A stretch of 64,000 bases of DNA, from contig NZ_CP121467.1 in assembly GCF_029691405.1 (NCBI RefSeq), forward strand, positions 1,364,001 through 1,428,000. The letters are read 5' to 3'. Shown piece by piece: positions 1 through 7,800 of the stretch; the first letter of the stretch is position 1; each line of letters begins with the position of its first letter. The stretch comes from Streptococcus sp. D7B5. Lineage in GTDB: Bacteria > Bacillota > Bacilli > Lactobacillales > Streptococcaceae. The position numbers and the translations under genes are program-made. The notes below the pieces were generated by a model. The model was given only the letters and a program-made list of their open reading frames with translations, was not told the origin of the DNA and did not search any database.

Positions 1-146
1 TCTCCAATCACCACTACAATATCATGAACAGAATTAGGAAAAATCCCACATACTTGACCATTATAATCAAAAGAGGCATCCCAACCATTGTCATATAACT
101 CTTGTAAATCATCTAATATTGCCATATAAACTAAATCCTTTTCCAT
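1..146 (-). CDS. Unknown protein, N-terminal part only
   Basis: This gene runs off the left edge. The visible 48 residues begin MEKDLVYMAILDDLQELYDN and stay open to the border. The start is the ATG at 146, which is the first possible one; the sequence upstream has no strong Shine-Dalgarno. The visible part is acidic and has no membrane segment. It is the last of three small minus-strand genes, so it may be co-transcribed with the two Sm-like genes upstream of it. I do not recognise the family and infer no function. Confidence 0.5.
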   Translation of the reverse strand, partial: MEKDLVYMAILDDLQELYDNGWDASFDYNGQVCGIFPNSVHDIVVVIG

Positions 147-197
147 AGTGTTTTCTTTCAAATAAGGCAGGTAAAAGCACCTAGATTGTTCTAAGTC

Positions 198-413
198 CTA
201 TGAGATTGTTTTAATCGAGACAATCTCACTCTCAAAGAGAGAAATTTCAGTAGCTTCATCTGGACTAGGATTAGCAATGAGAATAGTGATTTCATCTTGC
301 TCATCATTGTCCATTTCGTCAACAAAGTCTATGACACGTCCCTTGATTATCTTATCGCAATTAGTGACTATCTGAACCCTTGATCGAAGATACTTCCAAA
401 GCTGTTTACTCAT
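198..413 (-). CDS. Small Sm-like (LSM-type) beta-barrel protein
   Basis: A 71-residue protein. Its pattern LWKYLRSRVQIV, then a polar turn, then IIKGRVIDFVDE and a run of hydrophobic strands, is that of a short Sm-like barrel; the acidic insert DEMDNDEQDEI separates strands. The start is supported by AGAGAGG about 8 bases upstream. The next upstream gene (489-671) is a clear paralogue sharing LW-Y, IKGRV-D and DEI. Proteins of this form are common, uncharacterised small proteins in Firmicutes, and some sit beside toxin genes. No toxin is visible here, so an immunity or RNA-binding role would be a guess. Confidence 0.65.
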   Translation of the reverse strand: MSKQLWKYLRSRVQIVTNCDKIIKGRVIDFVDEMDNDEQDEITILIANPSPDEATEISLFESEIVSIKTIS

Positions 414-488
414 TTATTTTCCTCTCTGCTATTTTTTCGATAGTTCTTATACTTTTTATAGTTAGTCGATAAAATCGCCTAGGTTGAA

Positions 489-671
489 CTAAGCACTAAT
501 AATTTTGATTTTCTTGATAATATCTTCAGGATATGAGCGATCACCTATAACTATTTCGTCAGGACCATCTAAATCATAACCGTCAAACCAATCAACCACC
601 CTACCCTTGATGGAGGTCCCATCTTCTAAAATAAGGCGAACATTTTTATCAACATATTCCCATAATTTCAT
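489..671 (-). CDS. Small Sm-like (LSM-type) beta-barrel protein, paralogue
   Basis: I start this gene at the ATG at 671, giving 60 residues beginning MKLWEYVDKNVRLILEDGTS. AGAAGGAA lies 7 bases before it, while the longer reading frame upstream has no ribosome site. The segment GTSIKGRVVDWFDGYDLDG followed by DEIVIG matches the neighbour at 198-413 in order and spacing, so the pair arose by duplication. The fold is likely Sm-like; the function is unknown. With the truncated gene at the left edge it may form one small transcription unit. Confidence 0.65.
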   Translation of the reverse strand: MKLWEYVDKNVRLILEDGTSIKGRVVDWFDGYDLDGPDEIVIGDRSYPEDIIKKIKIISA

Positions 672-811
672 TAAGTTCCTTCTCTCTAACATCGGAACAA
701 TATGACCCAATATTAGTTATTTACTAATGGCTTTTAGTTCCTGTTAAAAGCATTATAGCACACCTTACTTGCTAAAGTACAACAAGCACCCCATTAGACT
801 AACCTGCTACT

Positions 812-911
812 TTGCTTTCTTGTAAAAATGTTGTATACTTAAGTAAATAAAGGAAGTAATCTTGTTCCCCCCTGTCTACTATGTGGTCGGAATGATGGTT
901 ACTTCTTTTTT
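812..911 (+). ncRNA. Candidate small RNA A of a tandem array
   Basis: TTGCTT at 812-817 and TATACT at 834-839 (16-base spacer) form a promoter, predicting a start near 846. The transcript would fold with GAAGTAATC (853-861) against GGTTACTTC (897-905), an inner GTTCC/GGAAT pairing, and a loop carrying a run of six C. Six T follow at 906-911, as in an intrinsic terminator. There is no sensible ORF. Two more units with the same plan follow directly. I do not recognise an Rfam family. Confidence 0.5.
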
Positions 912-933
912 CCCCCTTACTATCTCAATAGCC

Positions 934-1045
934 TTGTATTTAAAAGTTTTTTAGGCTATAATTAAATTAACGAATAGAGGTTTTCCATCTCCCCTTGAAA
1001 CAGATCTTTCTGCGGTAGGAGGTGGGACGCCTCTATTTGTTTTTT
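934..1045 (+). ncRNA. Candidate small RNA B of a tandem array
   Basis: TTGTAT (934-939) and TATAAT (957-962) are spaced by exactly 17 bases, giving a start near 969. AATAGAGG (973-980) pairs with CCTCTATT (1030-1037); inside it CCATCTCC can pair with GGAGGTGG, leaving a TTTT/GACG internal loop. TGTTTTTT follows at 1038-1045. The plan (outer stem, T-rich internal loop, C-rich strand, T-run) matches units A and C although the sequence differs, so the structure is conserved more than the bases. Confidence 0.55.
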
Positions 1046-1135
1046 AAGTCAAAATGATGTAAAATTAATTCAAGAAAGAAGTGTGGTTTTCCCGCCTAAA
1101 AGCTCTATAGCTGTGGGAGGGTCACGCTTCTTTTT
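1037..1135 (+). ncRNA. Candidate small RNA C of a tandem array
   Basis: TTGTTT (1037-1042) and TAAAAT (1060-1065) with a 17-base spacer predict a start near 1072; the -35 overlaps the T-run of unit B. AGAAGTGTG (1077-1085) pairs with CACGCTTCT (1123-1131), then CCCGC with GTGGG, then AGCT with AGCT around a CTAT loop. Five T end the unit at 1131-1135. This is the third copy of the same arrangement within 330 bases. The rest of the gap up to rpsD (1136-1240) holds nothing I can name. Confidence 0.5.
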
Positions 1136-1243
1136 ACCTCTCAAAAGAGAACGCAAAAAAAGCCGTCTCATTCTTTGAAGCAGCAATGAAATCAATCTAG
1201 CAAATATCTAAGCAAACCCAGAAATCAACCTTTTAAGACAAAG

Positions 1244-1270
1244 CAAAAAGCCCACTGTTGTAGGCTTTCT
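1244..1270 (-). terminator. Intrinsic terminator of rpsD
   Basis: Read on the minus strand, AAAGCC pairs with GGCTTT around a 9-11 base loop and is followed by TTTTTG. It lies 20 bases after the rpsD stop. Confidence 0.6.
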
Positions 1271-1288
1271 GTAAGATATTTCTTAAAA

Positions 1289-1900
1289 TTAAAGCATCTT
1301 GTTGTAGAATTCAACGACAAGTGCTTCGTTGATTTCTGGGTTGATTTCGTCGCGTTCTGGCAAGCGAGTCAATGAACCTTCCAATTTTTCAGCATCGAAT
1401 GATACGAATGCTGGACGTCCAAGAGTAGCTTCTACTGCTTCAAGGATTGCTGGAACTTTCAATGATTTTTCACGAACTGAGATTACTTGACCTGGAGTTA
1501 CACGGTATGATGGGATATCAACGCGTTTTCCGTCAACAAGGATGTGACCGTGGTTTACGAATTGACGAGCTTGACGACGAGTAGTCGCAAGACCAAGACG
1601 GTAAACAACGTTATCCAAACGACGTTCCAAAAGAAGCATGAAGTTGAAACCTAGGATTCCGCCTTTGATTTTTGTAGCTTGTACGAACAAGTTACGGAAT
1701 TGTTTTTCACCTACACCGTAAGTGAAACGAAGTTTTTGTTTTTCAGCCAATTGCAAACCGTATTCTGACAATTTAGAACGGTTGTTTGGTCCGTGTTGTC
1801 CTGGTACGTAGTTACGACGTGCCAATTCTTTACCTGTACCTGTAAGTGAAAGGCCAAGGCGACGAGCTTGTTTCCAAGATGGTCCTGTATAACGTGACAT
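1289..1900 (-). CDS. rpsD: 30S ribosomal protein S4
   Basis: Primary rRNA-binding protein that nucleates assembly of the 30S body. The 203-residue product starting [16 protein letters not shown] has the usual S4 N-terminal half and a central S4 RNA-binding domain ([21 protein letters not shown]). Length fits the bacterial family. I use the ATG at 1900, preceded by AGGAGGA; the longer frame adds 15 residues encoded across the ribosome site. It is a single-gene unit with its own promoter and a long leader, which in Bacillus-type bacteria binds S4 for autoregulation. Confidence 0.97.
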   Translation of the reverse strand: MSRYTGPSWKQARRLGLSLTGTGKELARRNYVPGQHGPNNRSKLSEYGLQLAEKQKLRFTYGVGEKQFRNLFVQATKIKGGILGFNFMLLLERRLDNVVYRLGLATTRRQARQFVNHGHILVDGKRVDIPSYRVTPGQVISVREKSLKVPAILEAVEATLGRPAFVSFDAEKLEGSLTRLPERDEINPEINEALVVEFYNKML

Positions 1901-2087
1901 ATGTATGTCCTCCTGATATAAATAATATTTGGCGGAAATAGTCACTTAGAAAGCCCTGATTCGTGCAGATGCCCTTCGCCTAAACAGCCAAGGTTACTTG
2001 TCATAAGACACCTGTTGACGAGCTTCATGCTTTCCTGCTGCTATTTCACACAAAGGCTATTATACCATGAAAAGCTAGATATGTAAA
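1901..2087 (-). promoter_or_regulatory. rpsD promoter and probable S4 autoregulatory leader
   Basis: TTTACA (2082-2087 read on the minus strand) and TATAAT (2059-2064) are 17 bases apart. The predicted start near 2052 leaves a leader of about 150 bases before rpsD. It is GC-richer than its surroundings and has no ORF. Firmicutes rpsD leaders are known to bind S4 and repress translation, so this is the expected place for that RNA. I have not verified the consensus fold. Confidence 0.6.
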
Positions 2088-2101
2088 GGGATTTTACGGT
2101 T

Positions 2102-3136
2102 TTATTTCAAATTGAGACAGAATGTAAACTTGCTTCCTAAGCCATATTGACTTTCTGCTGTGATTTCGCCACCAAGCTGATGAGCTAGTTCTCGTGCAAT
2201 CGCAAGACCTAAGCCATGTCCACCTGTCTTCATATTGCGCGAAGTTTCTACACGATAAAGTCGTTTAAAAATCTTTTCCAAATCTTCAGGAAGGATCCCC
2301 TGACCCTCGTCTTTCACACTGATTGTCAGCTCTTGTTCTGTTAATTGGGCAAGAACCTCGATTCTGGTTCCTGGTTCTGAATATTTAAAGGCATTGTTTA
2401 ACAAATTGACTAGAATGCGAGAAAGTTTGTCAGAATGGCTCTTGATTTTCGCTGACTCAGGTGATACTTGAATGTAAACATCCCGCTCCTCTTGTTCAAT
2501 CTGGAGTTGGAATTCACTCATTGACTCAATCAGCAGCTGGTCTAAAAAGACCTCTTCGACTTCTTCAGTATCAGTGTCTTGAGGTTGTGTATTGAGAGTC
2601 AAAACATCCAATTCCTCCACTAGCTTGTTTAGACGCTCAGTTTGCCGACCAATCGTGGCTAAGTAGTGGAGCCGCTCCTCTTCCTTAATCACCCCATCTA
2701 GAATTCCCTCCACAGTAACCTGAATAGAGGTAATGGGAGTTTTAATATCGTGAGAGAGCTGCGCAATCATCATTCTCTTTTCTTGCTCGCTCTCATCAAG
2801 TGATTGAAAGGTGGCTTGCAAATTGTGGGACATGTCATTAAAAGCCTGACCCAGCTCTTGAAATTCTAATGGTCCTTTGGTTTCGATTTCTGTGCTGAAA
2901 TCCTTGCTTGCTATATCCTGAGCTTGTTTTTTCAAATGTTTCAGAGAAGAAAAAACAGGCGACAGAAGAAAGATACTCACTGCAGCGCCAATGAAACTAG
3001 CAATCAAGGTCATTCCAACTAGAAAGTAAACTTCACTTTTCTCGATCAACATTCGTTGGACTGCCCAGAAAACGACCAAAATCGTTAGTAGAGTCGACAC
3101 TAGATACCCCACTAGAATATAGTTTTTTAATTTCAT
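2102..3136 (-). CDS. hk08: Sensor histidine kinase, TCS08 type
   Basis: A 344-residue membrane kinase. Two membrane helices (about 6-28 and 38-60) are separated by only about 10 residues, the layout of an intramembrane-sensing kinase. A HAMP-like linker follows, then the H-box LSHDIKTP near residue 129, the N-box NLLNNAFKYSEPG, and the G-boxes DEGQGI and GGHGLGLAIA. It overlaps the regulator gene by four bases (ATGA), so the two are translationally coupled. Position between rpsD and a PavB-like gene matches pneumococcal TCS08, described in the literature as SaeRS-like. The assignment by synteny is from memory. Confidence 0.88.
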   Translation of the reverse strand: MKLKNYILVGYLVSTLLTILVVFWAVQRMLIEKSEVYFLVGMTLIASFIGAAVSIFLLSPVFSSLKHLKKQAQDIASKDFSTEIETKGPLEFQELGQAFNDMSHNLQATFQSLDESEQEKRMMIAQLSHDIKTPITSIQVTVEGILDGVIKEEERLHYLATIGRQTERLNKLVEELDVLTLNTQPQDTDTEEVEEVFLDQLLIESMSEFQLQIEQEERDVYIQVSPESAKIKSHSDKLSRILVNLLNNAFKYSEPGTRIEVLAQLTEQELTISVKDEGQGILPEDLEKIFKRLYRVETSRNMKTGGHGLGLAIARELAHQLGGEITAESQYGLGSKFTFCLNLK

Positions 3137-3831
3137 TTTCTACCTCTTGGTTTTTCCATCTTATAGCCCAAACCCCAGACAGTTTTGATAGCAGGAGCAT
3201 TTGAATTTGTATACTTAGTCAACTCTTGCCTCAAAGCATGAATATGAACATTGAGTGTATTGGTATCATCCACATAGTCCTCTTGCCATACCTTCTCGTA
3301 AAGTTCCGTCTTTGAAAAGACTCTCTCAGGATTGCTGGCCAATATCCATAGAAGTTCAAAGGATTTTACTGTCAATTCCAAAGGTTGCTCCCCAATGCGA
3401 ACTTCATGAGTCACATGGTTGATTACCAAGTCACCAAACTCGATCTGTTCTGTCTCTCCTCCACGGCTAAGGCGACGCAAGATATTATTCACTCTTAAAA
3501 CCAATTCGCGTGGGCTAAAGGGTTTGACTATAAAATCATCTGCCCCCAAACTTAATCCATAAATCTTATCCTGTTCGCTTGTCTTAGCAGTTGTAAAGAG
3601 GAAGGGTTGATCCGGAGCGATATACTGAACTTCACTAATAAAATCATACCCATCCATATTGGGCATCATGATATCTGTGATAATAAGGTCGATAGATTTT
3701 TTTCTGAAAAGCTCTAACCCCTCCTTACCATCATGGGCGACCAAAACGTCGTAACCTGCCTGTATAAGATAGCGGTTTTGAATATCTAGGATATCTATCT
3801 CATCATCAACCAGCAAAATTGTCTTTTTCAT
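3133..3831 (-). CDS. rr08: OmpR-family response regulator, TCS08 type
   Basis: A 232-residue regulator. The receiver domain (1-115) has LLVDDEID, the phospho-acceptor aspartate in LIITDIMMPNMDGYD, and the conserved lysine in FIVKPFSPREL. The winged-helix domain (130-225) ends in NVHIHALRQEL and TVWGLGYKME. The start is set by AAGGAG 8 bases upstream. It is first in the two-gene unit with the kinase. A promoter-like sequence overlapping a perfect inverted repeat lies upstream and may be its own control site. A likely target is the adjacent adhesin gene. Confidence 0.9.
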   Translation of the reverse strand: MKKTILLVDDEIDILDIQNRYLIQAGYDVLVAHDGKEGLELFRKKSIDLIITDIMMPNMDGYDFISEVQYIAPDQPFLFTTAKTSEQDKIYGLSLGADDFIVKPFSPRELVLRVNNILRRLSRGGETEQIEFGDLVINHVTHEVRIGEQPLELTVKSFELLWILASNPERVFSKTELYEKVWQEDYVDDTNTLNVHIHALRQELTKYTNSNAPAIKTVWGLGYKMEKPRGRK

Positions 3832-3854
3832 CTGACACTCCTTCGATAAAAACA

Positions 3855-3899
3855 GTGTTATACTTGCTTTAGTATAACACTATTTTCTCTAATGTTTAA
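3855..3899 (-). promoter_or_regulatory. Promoter overlapped by a perfect inverted repeat
   Basis: GTGTTATACT (3855-3864) and AGTATAACAC (3871-3880) are perfect 10-base arms around 6 bases. On the minus strand TTAAAC (3894-3899) lies 17 bases from TATACT (3871-3876), so the palindrome covers the -10 region of a regulator promoter. TTTTT follows the palindrome on the minus strand, so it could instead be a weak terminator of the upstream adhesin gene, or do both. Confidence 0.5.
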
Positions 3900-3911
3900 G
3901 TGATTTGAATC

Positions 3912-5552
3912 TTAATCTTCTCGTTTAGTTGTCAAACCTAAAAGTCCAACAAGACCTGCCAAGGCTAGACCAAAGATACCAAGGCCAGCTGTAGCTGTTT
4001 TAGCTTCCCCAGTATTTGGTAGCATCGCTTTATCATCTTTTTTCATCATATTAGCCATTGGGCTAGAAGCTGGTTGATCGACCTTCATATCTGACATATG
4101 GTGATTTGTACCCATCATACCCTCAGTCGTACCTGTAGAGCCTGTTTCAGAAGGTTTCGTATTCATCTGACCTTGTTGAGATGGTATTGTCGCCATTTCT
4201 TTTCCACGAAGCTGAATCGTTACTTGACGAGTAGCAATCAGATTGGTCAAATCAGGTTTGCCATCTTTAGCACCATAGACTTTAACAGTAGCTAGGTATG
4301 TATGTGTTCCGTTAGCTCGAAGTTGCTCAAGCAAGGCCTGACCATCTTTGCCAACCGTATTGCCATTCAAATCCACTTCGTAGAAATATTGGCCTTTAGC
4401 CAAGCCTTCAAGCGGCAATAGAGCAGGATTTTTAGCCGTTCCGTTGTCTGACCATGGGGCTTTGTCTGAAGCTTTTAACAAGAGGCGAGTCAACATGCCA
4501 TCTCCACCAAAAGCTTCGTATGGAATAACTTGATTGACACCGGCCAAGAATGGACCTGGAACATTTGCTTTTTCAAGGTAGCTAGCTGGAACATCAATGC
4601 TATTTTTGATGTTATTAGCAACAGAGTCTTTAACCTGATTTGGTGTGGTCAAACCATTCAAATTAACAGTCAAATCTTTAGTCGCTACCAGATTAGTTAA
4701 GTCAGGCTTGCCGTCTTTTGCACCGTACACCTTGATAGTAGCTTTATAGCTTTGCGTACCATTTTGTTTCAAGAGGTCAAGCAAGTCTTTGTCAGATTTT
4801 CCTTGGGTGCCTGCCAAGTCTACTTCGTAGAAGTAAAGACCTTTGCCCAATTTCTCTACTGGTGGGAGAGCTGGATTTTTAGCCGTTCCGTTGTCTGACC
4901 ATGGGGCTTTGTCTGATGCTTTCAAAATCAGGCGAGTCAACATGCCATCGCCACCAAAAGCTTCGTATGGAATGACTTGGTTAACACCGGCTGTAAATGG
5001 TCCTGGGAAATTGGCTTTGTCAAGGTAGCTAGCTGGGACGTCTACTGTATCTTTGGTGTTGTCAGCCACACCTTTTTGCACTTCAGCTGGAGTGGTCGCT
5101 GGTTGTGCTTCACTGGCTTCACGGTCTTGTCCAGAAACTGTAGACTCAGAACTTTCCACAGGTTTAACTGCATCTTCTGTTTGTTTCTTAGAGTCAGATT
5201 GTGCTTGCACTTCTTCTTTTGGTGCTGCTACTAGCTCTTTAGCAGTTTCGTCCGCTTTTTCTGAAGAGCTTGTCGTATCCACACTTGCTTTAGGTGTTGG
5301 AATAGACTGTTCTGAAGGAAGAGCTACATCGACTGCTTTTTTGAGAACCTCTGCTGGTAAGTCGCTCTTTTCACTCACCGAAGCAGCGCCTGGTACGACT
5401 TGGGCAGGAGTCGGATTGACGACATCAGCACGCGCAGAACTTGGTTGACCAACTAGGACAAAGAAGCCACTGGCCACAACAACTGAAGCAACACCGACAC
5501 TGAGACGGCGAATAGACCAACGAGTATATCTCTGATTTGGATTAAATTTCAT
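3912..5552 (-). CDS. pavB: PavB-like LPXTG surface adhesin with two SSURE repeats
   Basis: A 546-residue wall-anchored protein. The signal peptide is of the YSIRK-like type (WSIRRLSVGVASVVVASG) with cleavage near ARA-D. An acidic, Pro/Ser/Thr-rich region follows to about residue 165. Two near-identical repeats of about 130 residues start at VDVPASYL and contain NQVIPYEAFGGDGMLTRL; they fit SSURE repeats, known to bind fibronectin. Then come a Met/His-rich stalk (GMMGTNHHMSDM) and the sortase motif LPNTG (511-515), a hydrophobic span and KRED. Pneumococcal PavB carries more repeats, so this is a short allele. The start has AAGGAG upstream. Confidence 0.88.
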   Translation of the reverse strand: MKFNPNQRYTRWSIRRLSVGVASVVVASGFFVLVGQPSSARADVVNPTPAQVVPGAASVSEKSDLPAEVLKKAVDVALPSEQSIPTPKASVDTTSSSEKADETAKELVAAPKEEVQAQSDSKKQTEDAVKPVESSESTVSGQDREASEAQPATTPAEVQKGVADNTKDTVDVPASYLDKANFPGPFTAGVNQVIPYEAFGGDGMLTRLILKASDKAPWSDNGTAKNPALPPVEKLGKGLYFYEVDLAGTQGKSDKDLLDLLKQNGTQSYKATIKVYGAKDGKPDLTNLVATKDLTVNLNGLTTPNQVKDSVANNIKNSIDVPASYLEKANVPGPFLAGVNQVIPYEAFGGDGMLTRLLLKASDKAPWSDNGTAKNPALLPLEGLAKGQYFYEVDLNGNTVGKDGQALLEQLRANGTHTYLATVKVYGAKDGKPDLTNLIATRQVTIQLRGKEMATIPSQQGQMNTKPSETGSTGTTEGMMGTNHHMSDMKVDQPASSPMANMMKKDDKAMLPNTGEAKTATAGLGIFGLALAGLVGLLGLTTKRED

Positions 5553-5590
5553 AGGATTCTCCTTAGAGCTTTCTTTTTTTTGATGACTCT

Positions 5591-5632
5591 AGTATAATCT
5601 CCTAAAATTAAAAAGGATTAAGAAAAAGTTAA
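5591..5632 (-). promoter_or_regulatory. pavB promoter with SaeR-type direct repeat
   Basis: A good -10 (TATACT, 5591-5596 read on the minus strand) lacks a matching -35. Where the -35 should be lies, on the plus strand, ATTAA (5617-5621), six bases, GTTAA (5628-5632). This is the GTTAA-N6-GTTAA form used by staphylococcal SaeR. Since TCS08 has been called SaeRS-like and sits next door, activation by it is a reasonable inference. Confidence 0.45.
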
Positions 5633-5687
5633 AATTTTTCTTAAATCCCTCTTATAAAATACTTATATTGACTCGTTAATTATTGGA

Positions 5688-5712
5688 AAAGAGAGTACCC
5701 TTCCTCTCTTAC
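5688..5712 (-). terminator. Terminator after the trkA-type gene
   Basis: On the minus strand AAGAGAG pairs with CTCTCTT around 8-10 bases and runs into TTTTCC. It overlaps the stop region of the gene ending at 5709. Confidence 0.5.
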
Positions 5713-6374
5713 TCACTCAGTTCAGCTAGGGTGTCCAAATGTTGGTTATTAATGACTGCCATGATATAGGAATCTGCCTGCAAGAGGTCATTGGGTCCGA
5801 ATTGGACATCCAGAGGAGCATTTTCGTAGGAACGAAAACCAAGTACATTGAGGTTGTATCGCCCACGTAAATCCAACTGACTGAGGCTTTTACCTACCCA
5901 TGATTGGGGGATTTTCATCTCGACAATCGAAACATTCTTGTCCAGCTGAAAGACATCCACGCTGTTATGAAAGAGGATGGTCTGTGCTAATGAGCGCCCC
6001 ATTTCAAACTCTGGCGAGATGACTGCGTCCGCACCAATTTTTTCTAGAACCTTTTTAGCTGTATGACTTTTTACCTTGGCAATGACGGTCGGCACTCCTA
6101 GACTCTTGCAGTGCATAACCGCTAGAACACTGGACTCCAGATTTTCCCCTGTTGCGACAACTACGGTATCACAGGTGTCAATCCCCGCTGATAGAAGGAG
6201 TTCTTCATCCGTGATATCTCCAACTACTCCACGCGCCAGCACAGGTTCAAATTGATTAATGCGCTCCTCGTGGTCATCAATAGCAATGATATTCATGTCA
6301 TGCTTGGCTAGGGCAGCCAAAACACTGCTCCCAAAAATTCCCAAGCCTAAAATTCCAATTGTCCGATCTGACAT
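5709..6374 (-). CDS. trkA: TrkA/KtrA-type potassium channel regulator (CabP-like)
   Basis: A 221-residue cytoplasmic protein that gates a TrkH-type potassium channel. The N-terminal RCK domain has the Rossmann motif GILGLGIFGSSVL (8-20) and the acidic IAIDDHEERI for nucleotide binding. The C-terminal RCK_C domain (about 140-221) is the part that binds c-di-AMP in the pneumococcal protein CabP, which occupies the same place next to trkH. It lies 14 bases after the channel gene, so both are made from one transcript. CabP function is inferred from synteny and family. Confidence 0.88.
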   Translation of the reverse strand: MSDRTIGILGLGIFGSSVLAALAKHDMNIIAIDDHEERINQFEPVLARGVVGDITDEELLLSAGIDTCDTVVVATGENLESSVLAVMHCKSLGVPTVIAKVKSHTAKKVLEKIGADAVISPEFEMGRSLAQTILFHNSVDVFQLDKNVSIVEMKIPQSWVGKSLSQLDLRGRYNLNVLGFRSYENAPLDVQFGPNDLLQADSYIMAVINNQHLDTLAELSE

Positions 6375-6387
6375 CGTTCTTCCTTTC

Positions 6388-7767
6388 TTATCCGATAGTG
6401 ATATCTGCTTTCATATAGTGAATCGTATCTTTCTTGTCTGGCTGGTATTCCGCTACACTGACCAGTAGTGTCAAGGGACCAATACGGCCGATAAACATCA
6501 GCAACATCACGATGCTGAGAGCTAACTTGCCTAGCTCCGGCGTTAAATTTGCCGTCACCCCAACTGTCGCAAGGGCTGAAATGGTCTCAAACATGAGGTA
6601 AATAAAACGCGGATTTCCCTCTGCTGTTATCCCTAGTAAGATCAAGCCCAGCAAGAAGGTCAGCAAGAAGATAATAAAGACACTGAAAGATTTTTGCACG
6701 GTTCGGGGTTCAATGGTCCTCCGAGCTACATTGGCATGGGGCAAGCCCAACAATTCGCTACGAGCAAAGACCAACAAGACAAAGAAGGTCGTAATCTTGA
6801 GCCCCCCTGCTGTCCCTCCAGGTGCCCCTCCCAGAAACATCTGCAAGATGTATATCAGTAAGGTAACTGGTCGAGCCTGGGTGTAGTCAATGGAAGCAAA
6901 TCCTGCCGTTCTCATGCTGACGGTCTGGAAGAAACTAACCAGTAGTTTCTCTGGAGCGCTGAGATTTCCAATCGTCCCAGGATTGTTCCACTCAATTAAG
7001 AGAGTCGATACGGTTCCAAAGAGTAAAATTCCTACCGTTAAAAAGAGAACTAACTTGGTATGGAAACGCAGGTGGCGTTTTTTCTTTTTTCCAAACTGGG
7101 TCGCTAAATCAAACCAGACCATAAATCCTAGCCCACCCGTGATAATCAAACCTGCAATGACTAGATTGATCAAGGGGTCCGTTTGAAAGGCTAGCAAACT
7201 CGTACTTCCAAAATTATCAAATCCAGCATTACAGAAAGCTGAAATGGCCAAAAAGATAGAGGTTAAAATCCCTCGCCCCCAGCCAAACTCAGGAATAAAG
7301 CGGAAACTCAAGAGAAAGGCACCAATCCCTTCCACCAGAAAAGTCGTCAGAAAGATCGAGCGGATAAAGTCCTTTAGAGACTGAGTTTCCCCATAACTGA
7401 AACTTTCTTGAATGGTCTCACGACCACGAAGACTGAGCTTTTGCTTGCCTTGGATATAAAAGATTCCGATAAAGGTCATGAGCCCCAAACCACCGATCTG
7501 GATCAAGATCATGCAGATCAACTGGCCCCAGATATTGTAAGTAGAGGCCACCGGCTGGGTGAAGAGCCCTGTCACACAGACCATGGACACAGTTGTAAAG
7601 AGATGGTCAAAGTAGGTCGCTTGTGACGTTCCTGCTTGCACAAAGGGGAGACTTAAAAGAAGCGAACCTAAGAAGATCACTAGGGCAAAACTTAAAAAGA
7701 TGCGACGGGCTGGCGACAAGCGTCCCAGTATCGTCTTGATTTTTTCCAAAAAAGATTTGAATAACAT
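6388..7767 (-). CDS. trkH: TrkH/KtrB-family potassium channel subunit
   Basis: A 459-residue membrane protein with four repeated M1-P-M2 units typical of the Trk/Ktr/HKT family. Selectivity-filter glycines are visible in VCVTGLF, FCNAGFDN, MRTAGFASID and LATVGVTANL. The short N-terminus (MLFKSFLEKIKTILG) is cytosolic. The ribosome site is weak (GTAGAATGTAG). The gene starts 33 bases after the nucleoside phosphorylase gene, so it may be read from that promoter. With the downstream RCK protein it forms the potassium uptake system. Confidence 0.92.
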   Translation of the reverse strand: MLFKSFLEKIKTILGRLSPARRIFLSFALVIFLGSLLLSLPFVQAGTSQATYFDHLFTTVSMVCVTGLFTQPVASTYNIWGQLICMILIQIGGLGLMTFIGIFYIQGKQKLSLRGRETIQESFSYGETQSLKDFIRSIFLTTFLVEGIGAFLLSFRFIPEFGWGRGILTSIFLAISAFCNAGFDNFGSTSLLAFQTDPLINLVIAGLIITGGLGFMVWFDLATQFGKKKKRHLRFHTKLVLFLTVGILLFGTVSTLLIEWNNPGTIGNLSAPEKLLVSFFQTVSMRTAGFASIDYTQARPVTLLIYILQMFLGGAPGGTAGGLKITTFFVLLVFARSELLGLPHANVARRTIEPRTVQKSFSVFIIFLLTFLLGLILLGITAEGNPRFIYLMFETISALATVGVTANLTPELGKLALSIVMLLMFIGRIGPLTLLVSVAEYQPDKKDTIHYMKADITIG

Positions 7768-7800
7768 AACTACATTCTACCATAAAAACAGTCAGAACAC

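Noticed and set aside
846..1135. Assignment of the tandem hairpins to CiaR-dependent csRNAs
   Set aside because: The promoters lack the TTTAAG-N5-TTTAAG repeat that defines that regulon.
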